64,000 nucleotides of DNA from Streptosporangium sp. NBC_01755 (lineage in GTDB: Bacteria; Actinomycetota; Actinomycetes; Streptosporangiales; Streptosporangiaceae), in NCBI RefSeq assembly GCF_035917995.1, contig NZ_CP109131.1, positions 6,572,001 through 6,636,000 on the forward strand, written 5' to 3'. Both the position numbers and the translations under genes were made by a program. Position 1 is the first letter of the stretch, and every line of letters begins with the position of its first letter. Below the pieces are notes generated by a model, which worked only from the letters and a program-made list of their open reading frames with translations, did no database searches and had not been told where the DNA came from. Below, one piece after another: positions 35,001-46,200 of this stretch.

Positions 35001-37104
35001 GACGGGCGGCGATGCGTTGTCGCTGAGCGCGGTGGATGCGGCCGGGGCACCGGTGGTGTCGGCCCGGTCGGTGGTGCTGCGGCCGATGGCCGCCGAGCAC
35101 TTGGCCGGCTCCGACCCTCGCGGGGCCAGGCAGGACGCGCTGTTCCGGGTGGAGTGGCCTGCCGCGGGTGGCCTGCCGCAGGCCGACCAGGCGCCGGTGT
35201 CGATACCGGTGGCGGTGCTCGGCTTGGACGCCCTGGGTCTTGCCCCCGCGTTGCGGGTAGCCGGCGATCTGGTCGGGGAGCCTGGCGGGCATTTGGTACC
35301 GGTGCATGTGGATCTGCCCGCGCTGGCCGAGGCGGGTCCGGTCCCGGCGGTGGTGCTCGCGGAGGTGGTCTCGGATCCGGCGGCCGGGGTGGTGGAGTCG
35401 GCGCATGCGCTGACCGCCCACGTGCTGGATCTGCTGCAGCGGTGGCTGGCCGATGAGCGGTACGCCGATTCGCGCTTGGTGTTCGTCACCCGGGGCGCGG
35501 TCGCGACCGATGATGGTGAGGTGGTGGCTGATCTTCCGGCCGCTGGGGTGTGGGGCCTTGTTCGCAGTGCTCAGTCGGAGAACCCGGGCCGATTTGTGCT
35601 GGTCGACGTGGATGATCAGGAGTCCTCGCTGCCGGCCCTGCTCGATGCACTGCTCGGGGTGCTGGCCTCGGGTGAGCCGCAGGCGGCGGTACGCGAGGGT
35701 GCGGTGCGGATGGCGCGGATGACGCGGGTGGCGCCGGGATCTGACCTGGGCGATGTGGCGGGCCGGGTCTGGGATCCGGAGGGGACGGTGTTGATCACCG
35801 GTGGTACCGGTGGTCTGGGGGCGTTGTTCGCGCGGCATGTGGTGGCCGAGCGGGGTGTGCGGCATCTGCTGCTGACCAGCCGCCGGGGCCTGGACGCTCC
35901 GGGCGCGGTGGAGTTGCGGGCCGAGCTGATCGCACACGGCGTCGAGGTCACCATCGCGGCGTGCGACGTGGCCGACCGGGACGCGGTGGCGGCCCTGCTG
36001 ACGCAGGTCCCGGCCGAACATCCGCTGACGGCGGTGATCCACACCGCCGGTGTGCTGGCCGACGGGACGATTCCGTCGCTGACGCCTGAGCGGCTGGACA
36101 GCGTGCTGCGGCCGAAGGTGGACGCGGCCTGGCATCTGCACGAGCTGACCCGGGACCTGGACCTGGCCGGGTTCGTGGCGTTCTCTTCGTTCGCCGGGGT
36201 GATGGGCAACGCCGGGCAGGGCAACTACGCGGCGGCGAATGCGTTTGTGGACACATTGGTCCAGGCGCGTCGGGCTGCGGGACTGCCGGGGTTGTCGCTG
36301 GCCTGGGGCCTGTGGGAGCAGGAGACCGGGATGACCGGCACGCTGGGCGCAGTCGACCTGCGCAGGATGGCGCGGGCGGGGATGCCGGCGCTGTCGGCGG
36401 AGCAGGGGCTGGCGGTGTTCGAGGCGGCCACCGCGTCGGGCCGGGCGGCGGTGGTGGCGGTGCGGCTGGATCTGTCGGTGCTGCGCACGTTCCCCGAGGT
36501 GCCGCATCTGATGCGGGGCCTGGTCCGGGTGGGGCGCCGGTCGGCGGTCTCCATCCCGGTGGGCGGGGATTCGGAGCTGGTGCGGCGGCTGGCGGGGCTG
36601 GGTGAGGCCGAGCAGGTTCGGCTGGTGGTGGAGCTGGTGCGCGCTCAGGCGGCGGCGGTGCTGGGGCACGCCTCGGCGGAGACCGTCCGGGCGCGGCGGG
36701 AGTTCCGTGAGCTGGGCTTCGACTCCCTGACCGCGGTGGAGCTGCGCAACCGGCTCAATGCCGCCACCGGGCTGCGGCTGCCCGCCACTCTCATCTTCGA
36801 TTGCCCCACCCCCGTGAGCCTCGCCGAACACCTTTTGGCGGAAATCGCGCCCGGAGCGAACACCACGGTAGAGCTGTCATTGCTGGCCGATCTCGACCGG
36901 TTCGAGACCGCTCTTTCCGGCTACACACTCGACGAGCTCGCCCGGAACGGCATCTCGACCCGGCTGCGGCACCTGCTGCTGAAGGTGAGCGAGAGCGGTA
37001 CGGAAACTAGTGAAATCGCTGTCGCCGGCATGCTCGAATCGGCGAGTACCGAGGAGATTCTCAGCTTCATCGACAACGAACTGGGCCGCTCGAAAGATCT
37101 GTGA
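20086..37104 (+). CDS. Modular type I PKS, protein 2 (modules M5-M7)
   Basis: A 5672-residue synthase. Residues 1-33 ([20 protein letters not shown]...) form the short coiled-coil docking helix typical of cis-AT PKS N termini, followed at once by the KS of M5. Three complete modules follow: M5 (about residues 34-2115), M6 (2126-3830) and M7 (3843-5590), then an 80-residue C-terminal docking tail ending in NELGRSKDL. The ATG at 20086 is 40 bases after the stop of PKS 1, so the genes are almost certainly co-transcribed. All three ATs are of methylmalonyl type. It extends the chain by three methyl-branched units: one fully reduced, one alkene, one hydroxyl. Confidence 0.96.
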   Translation: MSEDLKLVDYLKSVATDLYETRRRLEEVESGKREPIAIVSMSCRFPGGVGSPEDLWRLLAEGEDAISPVPADRGWDLGMSSGLGSDGGGGSAAQGGFLADVAGFDAGFFGISPREALAMDPQQRLLLETSWEAFERAGIDPVSLKGSSTGVFVGTNGQDYMNLIMSTQVDVQGHGVTGLGASVLSGRLSYTLGLEGPAVTVDTACSSSLVTLHLAVQALRSGECSLALAGGITVMTSPMVFVGFSAQGGMAPDGRCKAFSDTADGTSWSEGVGMLVLERLSDARRNGHQVLAVVRGSAINQDGASNGLTAPNGPSQRRVIRQALAGAGLSSSEVDAVEAHGTGTVLGDPIEAQALLATYGQDRDEDRPLLLGAIKSNLGHTQAAAGVAGVIKMVLAMRHGVLPKTLHVDAPSSHVDWSAGAVELLTEAAEWPKSGRPRRAGVSSFGVSGTNAHVILEQGPETPEGEDAPQEQALAADVVSGVVPVLVSGHTAGALRAQAERLVSHVEGHREVALVDTAFSLVSSRSVFEHRAVVIGGGHEELLAGLGAVASGESTAGVVAGVADVVGKSVWVFPGQGAQWVGMGAALLEESAVFAARMAECAAALQPFVDWSLLDVVRQTEDAPGLDRVDVVQPTSFAVMVSLAAVWESLGVRPDAVVGHSQGEIAAAVVAGGLSLSDGARVVALRSRLIAERLAGLGAMASVALPVERVREYVAVWDGRVSVAAVNGPNSVVVAGEVAAVEELVERLAAENVRVRRIAVDYASHSAQVDLIGEELAGVLAGVAPGPVRVPMLSTVTGQWVEGAELGAGYWCENLRRTVGFAPAVGVLLEQRYRVFVEVSPHPVLTVGVQECVDAAEVEAVIAGTLRREDGGLDRVLVSAAELFVRGVAVDWQSVLTGGRRVDLPTYAFQHQEFWPKGTGTGAGNVAAAGLAATDHPLLGAAVGLADSDGVLLTGRLSLRSHPWLADHVVAGMVFFPGTGFLELAVRAGDQVGCEVVEELTLVAPLVLGETAAVAVQVWVGAAQESGRRSVNVYARPADAADDVPWVRHATGTLATGSQAVVPFDTAVWPPVGATAIALDGFYDRLAEGSLVYGPVFQGLRAAWWGEGGEVFAEVALPEQAASGAGAFGVHPALLDAALHASTFAGLDDTEVGTRLPFSWGEVSLHATGAAMLRVRLSRTAADSVSLVAVDVAGEPVLSARSLVLRPFSPDQVAAAGGGQATAGNGLFRLDWTPLSELPRVDPVPVAAIGFAGFEPDPLGFAGVWTSVGQSVAVHHDLSALTEAGPVPEVVLAEVGTRQAGDEAISAHEVTAGVLGLLQGWLADERCDDSRLVVVTRGAVSAGEGEAVTDLAAAAVWGLVRSAQSENPGRFVLVDLDDQESSLATLRDVLLAMPALDEPQVAVREGGVRALRLASLASGAGLVPPAGEVAWRLGSRAKGSLDALELLAFPQATEPLGAGQVRLAVQAAGVNFRDLLDGLNALGWFQDKVGLMGSEVAGVVLEVGPEVADLRPGDRVMGLADGAFGPVVVTEAMILVKIPDHCSFEQAATIPVAFLTTYYGLMDLAGLREGERLLVHAGTGGTGMAAIQLAQRLGVEVFATASPAKWDVLRSLGIPDDHIASSRSLEFEQQFSQVCGDQGIDVVLNSLTGEYIDASARLLRPGGRFIELGKLDIRDQERFPGLVYHWFDVADAGPERLRQILGALTELFQAGELRPLPFTAWDVRRGREAFRFMSQARHTGKIVLTMPRVWNPEGTVLITGGTGGLGAELARHLVAEHGTRHLLLASRRGLEAPGVVELRAELIAHGVEVTVAACDVADRDQVAALLAQVDPEHPLTAVIHTAGVLDDGTITSLTPERLDAVLRPKVDAAWHLHELTRDLDLAGFVVFSSFAGVMGNAGQGNYAAANVWLDGLMARRRAQGLPGLSLAWGLWAQETGMTGSMSQADVQRITSAGLPLITTEQGLALFDAALGSDAPLVVPVRLNLPAMPAHLVPPLLRGLVRGTRRTAAVAHAADEGTLVRQLAGLTQADRTRFMTDLVRTQAAAVLGHSDSAAVDVRREFRELGFDSLTAIELRNRLNVATGLRLPSTLVFDYPTPAVLGEYLLGEVLGAHGDAVLPVAAVSVGDDPIVIVSMACSYPGGVNSPQDLWRLVVEGQDVMTALPADRGWESYSGLGLKGGFVSDAPGFDAEFFRISPREALAMDPQQRLLLETAWEVLERAGVDPDSLRGSDTGVFIGASGSGYTPGEESRGHIMTGLMGSVASGRISYTFGLEGPAITVDTACSSSLVTIHMAAQALRSGECSLALAGGVTVMTTLAAFAEFGEQGGLAPDARCKAFSDSADGIGWSEGVGLVMLERLSDARRNGHQVLAVIRGSAINQDGASNGLTAPNGPSQRRVIRQALAVSGLSPSEVDVVEAHGTGTTLGDPIEAQALLATYGQDRPEGRPLLLGSIKSNLGHAQSAAGVASVIKMVMALWHGVLPQTLHVDEPSSHVDWSMGAVELLTETRDWPDMGRPRRAGVSSFGISGTNAHMILEQGPQAVEPEAGEPAGPDAGVVPWVVSAKTAEALRAQAGRLAAFMDTRGELGLADVGFSLVSSRSVFEHRAVVVGGDRKGLLAGVDALGAGESAPRVVAGVADVEGKSVWVFPGQGAQWVGMGAALLEESAVFAARMAECAAALQPFVDWSLLDVVRQTEDAPGLDRVDVVQPTSFAVMVSLAAVWESLGVRPDAVVGHSQGEIAAAVVAGGLSLSDGARVVALRSRLIAERLAGLGAMASVALPVERVREYVAVWDGRVSVAAVNGPNSVVVAGEVAAVEELVERLAAENVRVRRIAVDYASHSAQVDLIGEELAGVLAGVAPGPVRVPMLSTVTGQWVEGAELGAGYWCENLRRTVGFAPAVGVLLEQRYRVFVEVSPHPVLTVGIGECVDETNAVTVIAGTLRREDGGLDRVLVSAAELFVRGVAVDWQSVLTGGRRVDLPTYAFQHQRFWPSERQSGDARVLGLAATDHPLLGAAVGLADSDGVLLTGRLSLSSHPWLADHVVAGMVFFPGTGFVELAVRAGDQVGCEVVEELTLAAPLVLGEDDAVVIQIAVGAPEETGRRSVSIYARSADAAEEVPWVRHAAGTLATGSRVAVPFDTAVWPPAGATTIALDGLYDRLAEGLLVYGPVFQGLRAAWRGADGAVFAEVALPEQAQSDAGSFGVHPALLDAALHAVSFAGLDAAAGTRLPFSWDEVCLHAGGAALLRVRLAKVGEDAVSLSAVDFAGEPVVSARSLVLRPVSADQLAAAGSSPRVERDALFGLEWTPSVQTPVSDAELDVAELAGEALSDLALLDSVPDVVMVAVGSADAENVVESTHALVADVLGLLQRWLADERFETSRLVFVTRGAVEAREGDVVADLAAAAVWGLVRSAQWENPGRFVLVDADGELSSSVLAGVLVSGEPQAAVREGGVRVPRLARVAPAEEIERSWEPEGTVLITGGTGGLGGSLARHLVAERGVRHLLLTSRRGLDAPGALELRAELIAHGVEVDIAACDMADRDQVAALLAGVDAGHPLTAVIHTAGVLADGTIPSLTLERLETVLRPKVDAIWHLHELTRNLDLAAFITYSSLSGVMGSAGQGNYAAANTFLDALAQARRAEGLPALSLAWGPWTQDTGLTGTLGDIDMQRITRTGMPPLTVEQGLALFEAATALKHAVLVPVRLDLPSMRTYGEVPALLRGLVRGGRRSAASGSVVAATLLQRLAPLGAAERAEVLVDLVRTEAAMVLGHVSPETVEVRREFRELGFDSLTAVELRNRLNAATGLRLPSTLVFDYPTPTVLADFLLAELFGEDADVTVPAMVVPVTNDPVVIVGMACRFPGEVASPEDLWRLVSEGGDGISEFPTSRGWDLGASYSPDYVREGGFLESATQFDPGFFGISPREALAMDPQQRLLLETSWEAFERTGMDPTSLRGSRTGVFAGVMYHDYGVSAELPLEAMGFISTGSAGSVATGRISYALGLEGPAVTVDTACSSSLVAMHMAAQALRSGDCDLALAGGVTVMATPAVFIGFSAQGGLAGDGRCKSFADAADGTSYSEGVGMLVLERLSDARRNGHQVLAIVRGSAVNQDGASNGLTAPNGPSQQRVIRQALAGAGLSVSEVDAVEAHGTGTTLGDPIEAQALLATYGQDRDENRPLLLGSIKSNLGHTQAAAGVAGVIKMVMALRHGVLPKTLHVDVPSSHVDWSAGAVELLTESAEWPQTGRPRRAGVSSFGISGTNAHVILEQGPEAEPAGSGAEDRAPAAGVVPWVVSAKTEEAVRAQAGRLLAHVRAAGELEPVDVGSSLVVSRSVFEHRAVVVGGGHEGLLAGLAAVASGEPTAGVVQGVADVVGKSVWVFPGQGAQWAGMGARLLEESAVFAGRMAECAAALEPFVEWSLLDVVRQVEGAPSLDRVEVVQPTSFAVMVSLAAVWESLGSRPDAVVGHSQGEIAAAVVAGGLSLQDGARVVALRSQVIARRLAGLGAMASVALPVEQVGEQVAAWDGRISVAAVNGPSSVVVAGEVQAVEELVERLAGENVRVRRIAVDYASHSAQVDLVRDELAEVLAGVAPQQVRVPMLSTVTGQWVEGPELDGGYWCDNLRRTVAFAPAIGQLLEQRHRAFVEVSPHPVLTVGIGECVDEAGVEAVIAGTLRRDDGGLDRVLVSAAELFVRGVAVDWRQVLPGGRQVDLPTYAFQHQRFWPNAKQSGDARVLGLAATNHPLLGAAMPLADSDGAVLTGRLSVSAQPWLADYQVAGSVVVPGSAFVELAVRAGDQVGCELVEELTLDVPLVLGAGEAVAVQVWVGASQESGRRTVNVYARSADAVDDVPWVLHATGALTTGASPAEPFDVAVWPPVGAAAIELEGLYEELAEEGLGYGPVFQGLRAAWRRDDEVFVELSLPEQAGDAASFGLHPALLDAALHVVPFAGLDDAAGGRLPLSWGGVCLHAGGASVLRVRLARTGGDALSLSAVDAAGAPVVSARSVVLRPMAAEHLAGSDPRGARQDALFRVEWPAAGGLPQADQAPVSIPVAVLGLDALGLAPALRVAGDLVGEPGGHLVPVHVDLPALAEAGPVPAVVLAEVVSDPAAGVVESAHALTAHVLDLLQRWLADERYADSRLVFVTRGAVATDDGEVVADLPAAGVWGLVRSAQSENPGRFVLVDVDDQESSLPALLDALLGVLASGEPQAAVREGAVRMARMTRVAPGSDLGDVAGRVWDPEGTVLITGGTGGLGALFARHVVAERGVRHLLLTSRRGLDAPGAVELRAELIAHGVEVTIAACDVADRDAVAALLTQVPAEHPLTAVIHTAGVLADGTIPSLTPERLDSVLRPKVDAAWHLHELTRDLDLAGFVAFSSFAGVMGNAGQGNYAAANAFVDTLVQARRAAGLPGLSLAWGLWEQETGMTGTLGAVDLRRMARAGMPALSAEQGLAVFEAATASGRAAVVAVRLDLSVLRTFPEVPHLMRGLVRVGRRSAVSIPVGGDSELVRRLAGLGEAEQVRLVVELVRAQAAAVLGHASAETVRARREFRELGFDSLTAVELRNRLNAATGLRLPATLIFDCPTPVSLAEHLLAEIAPGANTTVELSLLADLDRFETALSGYTLDELARNGISTRLRHLLLKVSESGTETSEIAVAGMLESASTEEILSFIDNELGRSKDL
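20185..26430 (+). other. PKS module M5: KS-AT(methylmalonyl)-DH-ER-KR-ACP
   Basis: Residue numbers refer to PKS 2. KS Cys 205; AT Ser 661 (GHSQGE) and YASH 762-765; DH His 968 ([11 protein letters not shown]); ER about 1431-1746 with [10 protein letters not shown] from about 1750 with catalytic Tyr 1902 and an LDD motif (B type); ACP Ser 2067. All activities look intact, giving an alpha-methyl, beta-methylene unit. In the ER the segment after NALG reads WFQDK; it lacks the Tyr associated with 2S methyl outcome in studied ERs, so a 2R methyl branch is the weak prediction. Confidence 0.9.
21768..22748 (+). repeat. Dispersed repeat D, copy 2 (M5 AT)
   Basis: Second copy of the methylmalonyl AT block, with only scattered third-position differences from the M3 copy. 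Confidence 0.88.
26458..31570 (+). other. PKS module M6: KS-AT(methylmalonyl)-DH-KR-ACP
   Basis: KS Cys residue 2282 of PKS 2. This KS diverges most from its neighbours: CSYPGG instead of CRFPGG, EFFRIS instead of GFFGIS, and a distinct loop between about 26580 and 26850. AT Ser 2733 (GHSQGE) and YASH from 2834. DH His 3038 ([11 protein letters not shown]), active type. KR Tyr 3619 within [17 protein letters not shown]-type LAD motif. ACP Ser 3784. Predicted output: a methyl-substituted alkene, C12=C13. Confidence 0.9.
27985..28840 (+). repeat. Dispersed repeat D, copy 3 (M6 AT)
   Basis: Third copy; it diverges from the others after the [10 protein letters not shown] codons, where M6 has its own [10 protein letters not shown] segment. 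Confidence 0.88.
31612..36855 (+). other. PKS module M7: KS-AT(methylmalonyl)-DH(inactive)-KR-ACP
   Basis: KS Cys residue 4007 of PKS 2. AT Ser 4459 and YASH from 4560; this AT has diverged from the near-identical M3/M5/M6 ATs. DH has Tyr 4764 in place of His ([14 protein letters not shown]). KR Tyr 5381, B type. ACP Ser 5547. No ER. Predicted output: alpha-methyl, beta-hydroxy. Confidence 0.9.
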
Positions 37105-37260
37105 TTCGAGCCCGCGTCTGAACAATGTGAAGGGCCACTCTCATGTCCGAAGACCGGAAGCTCGTCGAGTACCTGAAGTGGGTCACCACCGATTTGCACG
37201 AGACCCGCCGACGGCTCGAAGAGGTGGAGTCGGGCAGGCAGGAGCCGATCGCCATCGTGT
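36960..37260 (+). repeat. Repeated gene junction, copy 1 (end of PKS 2, start of PKS 3)
   Basis: The docking-tail codons, stop, intergenic leader and docking-helix codons closely match 54290-54587 at the PKS 3/PKS 4 boundary, including the non-coding GATTCGAGCCCG and GAAGGGCCA stretches. Confidence 0.8.
37129..37134 (+). promoter_or_regulatory. Ribosome binding site of PKS 3
   Basis: GAAGGG ends 8 bases before the ATG at 37143. The same short leader recurs before PKS 4 (54454-54459). Confidence 0.75.
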
Positions 37261-40200
37261 CGATGGCGTGCCGCTTTCCAGGTGGGGTCAACTCTCCTGA
37301 GGATCTGTGGCGGTTGCTGATCGAGGGTGAGGACGCGATCTCGCGGGTTCCGGCCGATCGGGGCTGGGATCCGGAGTTGTTGTCAGCGGTGGGTGCCGGG
37401 TGCGAGGGCGGGTTCCTGACGGATGTGGCGGGGTTTGATGCGGGGTTCTTCGGGATCTCGCCGCGTGAGGCGCTGTCGATGGATCCGCAGCAGCGGTTGC
37501 TGCTGGAGACGTCGTGGGAGGCGATCGAGCGGGGCGGGATCGACCCGGTCTCGCTGAAGGGCAGCTCCACCGGTGTGTTCGTGGGCACCAACGGCCAGGA
37601 CTACATGAGCCTGATCATGAGGGCTCCGGCGGATGCGCAGGGCAATGGCGTCACCGGTGTGGCGGCCAGCGTGTTGTCGGGCCGGCTGTCCTACACGCTG
37701 GGGTTGGAGGGCCCGGCGGTGTCGGTGGACACCGCGTGCTCGTCGTCGCTGGTGACATTGCACCTTGCGGCGCAGGCGCTGCGGTCGGGGGAGTGCTCGC
37801 TCGCGCTGGCCGGCGGTATCACGGTGATGACGTCGCCGATGGTGTTGGTCGGGTTCGGCCTACAGGGCAGCGGGATGGCGCCCGATGGGCGGTGCAAGGC
37901 GTTCTCCGACGCCGCGGACGGTACGAGCTGGTCCGAGGGTGTGGGCATGCTGGTGCTGGAGCGGTTGTCGGACGCCCGGCGCAACGGTCATCAGGTGCTG
38001 GCGGTGATGCGTGGCTCGGCGATCAATCAGGACGGTGCGTCCAATGGGTTGACGGCGCCGAACGGCCCGTCGCAGCGGCGGGTGATCCGCCAGGCACTGG
38101 TCAGCGCCGGTTTGTCGTCGTCCGAGGTGGACGCGGTGGAGGCGCACGGGACCGGCACGGTTCTGGGTGACCCGATCGAGGCGCAGGCGCTACTGGCGAC
38201 CTATGGGCAGGACCGGGACGAGGGTCGGCCGCTGTTGCTGGGGGCGATCAAGTCGAACCTCGGTCATGCGCAGGCGGCAGCGGGTGTGGTCGGTGTGATC
38301 AAGATGGTGCTGGCGATGCGGCACGGTGTGCTGCCCAAGACGCTACATGTCGATACTCCCTCTTCGCACGTGGACTGGTCCGCCGGTGCGGTGAAGCTGC
38401 TGACCGAGCCGGCGGAATGGCCGGAGACCGGTCGCCTGCGCCGGGCGGGGGTGTCGTCGTTCGGGATCAGCGGCACCAACGCGCACATAATTCTTGAACA
38501 AGGACCGGAAACGCCGGAAGAAGACACTCCGCAGGACCAGGTGCCTGCCGCGGGTGTGCTGCCGGTGCTGGTGTCGGCGAAGACAGGTCAGGCGTTGCGG
38601 ACGCAGGCCGAGCGGCTGGTCTCGCACATGAAGGACCGCGGTGAGACGGCGCTGGTCGATACAGCGTTCTCGCTGGCCACGACGCGGTCGGCGTTCGAGC
38701 ATCGGGCGGTGGTGCTGGCCGATGGCCGTGAGGGTGTGCTGGCCGGGCTGCGGGGTGTGATCGAGGATCTGCCAGGTGCGGGTGTGGTGTGCGGGGTGGC
38801 TACGGAGCCGCAGCTCGCCTTCCTGTTCACCGGTCAGGGCAGCCAGCGGGCGGGGATGGGCCGGGAGCTGTATGAGCGGTTCCCGGTGTTCGCGAAGGCG
38901 TTGGACGAGGTGATCGCGAAGCTGGACCCGATGCTGGACGGTTCGCTGCGCGAGGTGCTGTTCGCCGAGCCGGGGTCGGTCGAGGCGGGGTTGCTGGATC
39001 AGACGGGGTGGGCGCAGCCGGCCCTGTTCGCGGTGGAGACGGCGTTGTTCCGGCTGGTGTCCTCGTGGGGGGTGCGGCCGGATGTGCTGGCGGGTCATTC
39101 GATCGGGGAGATCACCGCGGCGCATGTGGCCGGGGTGTTGTCGCTGGCCGATGCGTGTGTGTTGGTGGCGGGCCGGGCGCGGTTGATGCAGGCGCTCCCC
39201 TCCGGTGGGGCGATGGTGGCGGTGCAGGCCTCTGAGGAGGAGGTCGCCGAGCTGTTGGCCGGGCGGGAGAAGGAGGTGTCGGTCGCGGCGGTGAACGGCC
39301 CGGCGTCGGTGGTGATCTCCGGGGCCGAGCAGCCGGTTCTCGACATCGCCGCGGCGCTGGCGGAGCGGGGGGTGCGGGCGAAGCGGTTGCGGGTGTCGCA
39401 TGCGTTCCATTCGCCGTTGATGGAGCCGATGCTGGCGGACTTCCGCACGCTGGCGAGCAGGCTCGGCTATGGCGCGCCGAGGGTTCCGATCGTGTCCACC
39501 CTGACCGGGCAGGCGGCCACGGCCGAGCAGCTGTGCTCGCCGGACTACTGGGTGGACCAGGTGCGTGGAGCGGTCCGCTTCGCCGACGGCATCCGCACCC
39601 TGCGCGCGCAGGGTGTGCGGGCGTATCTGGAGCTCGGCCCCGACGGGGTGCTGACCGCCATGGCCCAGGACACCATCGCGACCGAGCCGGAGGCACATGG
39701 GCACGAGTTGCCCTCGGTGCTGGTGCCGGTGCTGCGTAAGGGGCGGGACGAGCCCATGGCGGTGATGACGGCGCTGGCCCAGCTGCATGTGCACGGGGTG
39801 CCGGTCGACTGGCGATCGGTACTGCCGGGCGGGCGCCGGGTTGACCTGCCCACCTACCCCTTCGAGCACCAGCGGTTCTGGCCCGAGAACACCGGTTCCG
39901 GTATAGGGAACGTGGTGGCGGCAGGATTGGCCGCGACGGGTCATCCGCTGCTGGGCGCGGCGATGCCGCTGGCCAACTCCGACGGGGTGGTGCTGACCGG
40001 TCGGTTGTCGGTGAGTGCGCAGCCGTGGCTGGCCGATTACGTGGTGGAGGGCTCGGTACTGGTGCCGGGTTCGGCGTTCGTGGAGCTGGCGGTGCGGGCG
40101 GGTGACCAGGTCGGCTGCGACCTGGTCGAGGAGTTGACCCTGGACGCTCCATTGGTGCTGGGTGCGGGTGGCGCGGCCGTGGTGCAGGTGTGGGTGGGTG

Positions 40201-43200
40201 CCAAGGAGGAGTCGGGCCGTCGGAGCGTGAACGTGTATGCCCGGTCGGCGGGCGTGGCTGATGAGGTGGCGTGGGTGCGGTACGCGACCGGCACGCTCGC
40301 GGCCGGTGTTTCGGAGGTCGTGCCGTTTGAGGTGGCGGTGTGGCCGCCGGCCGGGGCGACCGCGATCGAGCTGGAGGGGTTGTACGAGGAGCTGGCCGAG
40401 GACGGTTTCGCTTACGGTCCGGTGTTCCAGGGGTTGCGGGCGGCCTGGCGGGGTGTCGACGGTGAGGTGTTCGCCGAGGTGGCGCTGCCCGAGCAGGCGG
40501 TGTCGGACTCCGGTGCGTTCGGGGTGCATCCGGCTCTGCTGGATGCGGCGCTGCACGCGGTGGCCTTCGCCGGGTTGGAGCCGGTGGAGGGTGGCCTGGT
40601 GCCGTCTTCGTGGGAGCAGGTGTGCCTGCACGCGGGTGGTGCTTCGGTGTTGCGGGTGCGGTTGGTCAGGACGGGGCCGGATGCGGTGTCGCTGAGCGCG
40701 GTGGACGCGGCCGGGGAGCCGGTGCTGTCGGCGCGCTCGGTGGTGTTGCGGCCGGTCTCGGCCGAGCAGCTGGCGCTCTCCGGTGGTGTCGGCGTGGGCT
40801 GGGAGTCGTTGTTCGGGGTGGAGTGGGCGCCCGCGGGTGCTTTGCCGGAGGCCGGTCAGACGTCGTCGATGCCGGTGGCGGTGCTGGGTGCGGACGCGTT
40901 GGGTGTTGCTCCCGCGTTGCGGGTGGCCGGGGAGCCGGGTGGCCTTGCGGTGGAGGTGCACGCGGAGCTGTCGTCGCTGGCGGCGGGCACGGTGCCGGCC
41001 GTGGTGATGGTGGAGGCGGTCTCGGATCCGGTGGGCGGGGTGGTGGAGTCGGCGCATGCGCTGACCGCCCGGGTGCTGGATCTGTTGCAGGGCTGGCTGG
41101 CCGAGGAGCGGTTCGCCGAGTCGCGGCTGGTGTTCCTGACCCGGGGCGCGGTCGCGGCGGGCGACGGCGAGGTGGTCGCCGATCTGGCGGCCGCGGCGGT
41201 GTGGGGTCTGGTGCGTAGTGCGCAGTCGGAGAACCCGGGCCGGTTCCTGTTGATCGATGTGGATCGGGAGTCCCCGCTGTCAGGGCTGCCGGGGGTGTTG
41301 GCCGGGGCGTTTTCCTCAGGTGAGCCGCAAGCCGTGGTGCGCGATGGTGAGGTGTGGGTGCCGCGCCTGGCGCGGGTGGCGCCCGGCTCTGACCTGGGCG
41401 ACGTGGCGGGCCGGGTCTGGGATCCGGAGGGGACGGTGTTGATCACCGGTGGTACCGGTGGTCTGGGCGGGCTGTTTGCGCGGCATGTGGTGGCCGAGCG
41501 GGGTGTGCGGCATCTGCTGCTGGCCAGCCGCCGGGGTCTGGACGCTCCGGGTGCGCTGGAGTTGCGGGCCGAGTTGATCGCGCACGGGGTCGAGGTCACC
41601 ATCGCGGCGTGCGACATGGCCGACCGGGACGCGGTGGCGGCCCTGCTGACGCAGGTCCCGGCCGAACATCCGCTGACCGCGGTGATCCACACCGCCGGTG
41701 TGCTGGCCGACGGGACGATTCCGTCGCTGTCGGCGGAGGGGTTGCATGCGGTGTTGCGGCCGAAGGTGGATGCGGCCTGGCATCTGCACGAGCTGACCCG
41801 GGGCCTGGACCTGGCGGCGTTCGTGGTGTTCTCCTCGCTTGCGGGTGTGGTGGGAGCGCCTGGTCAGGGTAACTACGCGGCGGCCAACGTGTTCTTGGAC
41901 GCGCTGGCTCAGGTGCGCCGGGCTGCGGGGCTGGCGGGGTTGTCGCTGGCGTGGGGTGCCTGGGCCCAGGACGCGGGGATGACCGGCACGCTGGGTGAGA
42001 TCGAGATGCGGCGGATCAGCCGGACGGGTATGCCGGCGTTGTCGGCCGAGCAGGGGCTCGCGGCGTTCGAGGCGGCGGTGGGGTCGGATCGGGCGATGGT
42101 GGTGGTGGTGCGGCTGGAGCTGTCGGTGCTGCGTACGTTCCCCGAGGTGCCGCATCTGATGCGGGGCCTGGTGCGTGCGGGCCGCCGCCTGGCGGTCTCC
42201 ACTTCGGTGGGTGGGGATTCGGAGCTGGTGCGGCGGTTGGCGGGGCTGGAGGAGGCCGAGCGGGTTCGGCTGGTGGTGGAGCTGGTGCGCGCTCAGGCGG
42301 CGGTGGTGCTGGGGCACGCCTCGGGGGAGGCCGTCCAGCCCGGACGTGAGTTCCGTGAGCTGGGCTTCGACTCCCTGACCGCGGTGGACCTGCGCAACCG
42401 GCTCAACATCGCCGTCGGGTTGCGGTTGCCGGCGACGCTGGTGTTCGACTATCCGACGCCGCTCGTGCTGGCGCGGTTCCTGGTGTCGGAGTTGCTGGGC
42501 CGGCAGGACCAGGCCGTCGGGTCGGGTGTGGTGGCCGGGCCGAGGGCGTCGACGGCGGACGATCCGATCGTGATCGTGGGGATGAGCTGCCGGTTTCCCG
42601 GTGGGGTGAACTCGCCGGAAGAGCTGTGGCGGTTGCTGTCCGAGGGCGGGGAGGCGATCTCGCCGGTTCCGGCCGATCGGGGCTGGGATCCGGAGTTGCT
42701 GTCTGGGATGGGCCTCGATGTTCAGGGTGGGTTCCTGGCGGATGTGGCGGGGTTCGACGCGGGGTTCTTCGGGATCTCGCCGCGTGAGGCGCTGGCGATG
42801 GATCCGCAGCAGCGGTTGCTGCTGGAGGGGGCGTGGGAGGCGGTCGAGCGGGCCGGGATCGACCCGGTCTCGCTCAAGGGCAGCCACACCGGCGTGTTCG
42901 TGGGCACCAACGGCCAGGACTACACGAGCCTGATCGTGAGCACTCAGACGGATGTGCAAGGCCATGGCGTCACCGGTATGTCGGCCAGCGTGTTGTCGGG
43001 CCGGCTGTCCTACACGCTGGGGTTGGAGGGTCCGGCGGTGTCGGTGGACACGGCGTGTTCGTCGTCGCTGGTGGCGATGCACCTGGCGGCGCAGGCGCTG
43101 CGGCAGGGGGAGTGCTCGCTGGCGCTGGTCGGCGGTACGACGGTGATGGCGTCACCGATGGGGGTCATCGGGTTCAGCGCGCAGGGCGGGTTGTCGCCCG

Positions 43201-46200
43201 ATGGGCGGTGCAAGGCGTTCGCCGACGCCGCGGACGGTACGAGCTGGTCTGAGGGTGTGGGCGTGCTGGTGCTGGAGCGGTTGTCGGATGCTCGGCGTAG
43301 CGGGCATGAGGTGCTGGCGGTGATGCGTGGGTCGGCGATCAACCAGGACGGGGCGTCGAACGGGTTGACCGCGCCGAACGGTCCGTCGCAGCAGCGGGTG
43401 ATTCGTCAGGCGCTGGCCGGTGCGGGGTTGTCGCCGTCCGAGGTGGATGCGGTGGAGGCGCACGGTACGGGTACCAGGTTGGGTGACCCGATCGAGGCGC
43501 AGGCGCTGCTGGCGACCTACGGCAAGGACCGTGAAGCCGATCGGCCGCTGCTGCTGGGCGCGATCAAGTCGAACCTCGGTCACACCCAGGCCGCCGCGGG
43601 TGTGGCGGGTGTGATCAAGATGGTGCTGGCGATGCGGCACGGCGTGTTGCCCAAGACGCTGCATGTGGATGCGCCGTCCTCGCATGTGGACTGGGCCTCG
43701 GGCGCGGTGGAGCTGCTGACCGAGGCCAGGTCTTGGCCTCGGGTGGATCGGCCGTGGCGGGCGGGGGTGTCGTCGTTCGGAATCAGTGGCACCAACGCCC
43801 ACGTAATCATCGAACAAGCGGTGGAATCTCCGGAAGCCGCGGACGAGGACGCTCCGCAGGACCACGCACCGGTTGCCGGTGTGGTGCCGGTGCTGGTGTC
43901 GGGCCGGTCGGTGGAGGCGTTGCGGGCGCAGGCCGGGCGGCTGGCGTCGGTCCTGGACGGCGAGCCTGGTCTGGGGCTGGCCGATGCGGCGTTTTCGCTG
44001 GCCACGACGCGGTCGGCGTTCGAGCATCGGGCGGTGGTGCTGGCCGCTGATCGTGAGGGGGTGCTGGCCGGGCTGGGTGCGCTGGCCGAGGACGGTCCGG
44101 GTGCGGGTGTGGTGCGCGGGGTGGCCGGGGCGGAGCCGCGGCTCGCGTTCCTGTTCACCGGTCAGGGTAGCCAGCGGGCGGGGATGGGCCGGGAGCTGTA
44201 TGCGCGGTTCCCGGTGTTCGCGGCGGCGTTGGATGCGGTGATCGCCGAGCTGGATCCGCTGCTGGACGGTTCGCTGCGCGAGGTGCTGTTCGCCGAGCCG
44301 GGGTCGGTCGAGGCGGGGTTGCTGGATCAGACCGGGTGGGCGCAGCCGGCCCTGTTCGCGGTGGAGACGGCGTTGTTCCGGCTGGTGTCCTCGTGGGGGG
44401 TGCGGCCGGATGTGCTGGCGGGTCATTCGATCGGGGAGATCACCGCGGCGCATGTGGCCGGGGTGTTGTCGCTGGCCGATGCGTGTGTGTTGGTGGCGGG
44501 CCGGGCGCGGTTGATGCAGGCGCTCCCCTCCGGTGGGGCGATGGTGGCGGTGCAGGCCTCTGAGGAGGAGGTCGCCGAGCTGTTGGCCGGGCGGGAGAAG
44601 GAGGTGTCGGTCGCGGCGGTGAACGGCCCGGCGTCGGTGGTGATCTCCGGGGCCGAGCAGCCGGTTCTCGACATCGCCGCGGCGCTGGCGGAGCGGGGGG
44701 TGCGGGCGAAGCGGTTGCGGGTGTCGCATGCGTTCCATTCGCCGTTGATGGAGCCGATGCTGGCGGACTTCCGCACGCTGGCGAGCAGGCTCGGCTATGG
44801 CGCGCCGAGGGTTCCGATCGTGTCCACCCTGACCGGGCAGGCGGCCACGGCCGAGCAGCTGTGCTCGCCGGACTACTGGGTGGACCAGGTGCGTGGAGCG
44901 GTCCGCTTCGCCGACGGCATCCGCACCCTGCGCGCGCAGGGTGTGCGGGCGTATCTGGAGCTCGGCCCCGACGGGGTGCTGACCGCCATGGCCCAGGACA
45001 CCATCGCGACCGAGCCGGAGGCACATGGGCACGAGTTGCCCTCGGTGCTGGTGCCGGTGCTGCGTAAGGGGCGGGACGAGCCCATGGCGGTGATGACGGC
45101 GCTGGCCCAGCTGCATGTGCACGGGGTGCCGGTCGACTGGCGATCGGTACTGCCGGGCGGGCGCCGGGTTGACCTGCCCACCTACCCCTTCGAGCACCAG
45201 CGGTTCTGGCCCGAGAACACCGGTTCCGGTATAGGGAACGTGGTGGCGGCAGGATTGGCCGCGACGGGTCATCCGCTGCTGGGCGCGGCGATGCCGCTGG
45301 CCAACTCCGACGGGGTGGTGCTGACCGGTCGGTTGTCGGTGAGTGCGCAGCCGTGGCTGGCCGATTACGTGGTGGAGGGCTCGGTACTGGTGCCGGGTTC
45401 GGCGTTCGTGGAGCTGGCGGTGCGGGCGGGTGACCAGGTCGGCTGCGACCTGGTCGAGGAGTTGACCCTGGACGCTCCATTGGTGCTGGGTGCGGGTGGC
45501 GCGGCCGTGGTGCAGGTGTGGGTGGGTGCCAAGGAGGAGTCGGGCCGTCGGAGCGTGAACGTGTATGCCCGGTCGGCGGGCGTGGCTGATGAGGTGGCGT
45601 GGGTGCGGTACGCGACCGGCACGCTCGCGGCCGGTGTTTCGGAGGTCGTGCCGTTTGAGGTGGCGGTGTGGCCGCCGGCCGGGGCGACCGCGATCGAGCT
45701 GGAGGGGTTGTACGAGGAGCTGGCCGAGGACGGTTTCGCTTACGGTCCGGTGTTCCAGGGGTTGCGGGCGGCCTGGCGGGGTGTCGACGGTGAGGTGTTC
45801 GCCGAGGTGGCGCTGCCCGAGCAGGCGGTGTCGGACTCCGGTGCGTTCGGGGTGCATCCGGCTCTGCTGGATGCGGCGCTGCACGCGGTGGCCTTCGCCG
45901 GGTTGGAGCCGGTGGAGGGTGGCCTGGTGCCGTCTTCGTGGGAGCAGGTGTGCCTGCACGCGGGTGGTGCTTCGGTGTTGCGGGTGCGGTTGGTCAGGAC
46001 GGGGCCGGATGCGGTGTCGCTGAGCGCGGTGGACGCGGCCGGGGAGCCGGTGCTGTCGGCGCGCTCGGTGGTGTTGCGGCCGGTCCCGGCCGAGCAGCTG
46101 GCGCTCTCCGATGGTCGCGGGGCCGGGCAGGACACGCTGTTCCGGGTGGAATGGGCTGCGGTAGGCGGTCTGCCGGAAGCCGACCAGGTGCCGGTGGCGG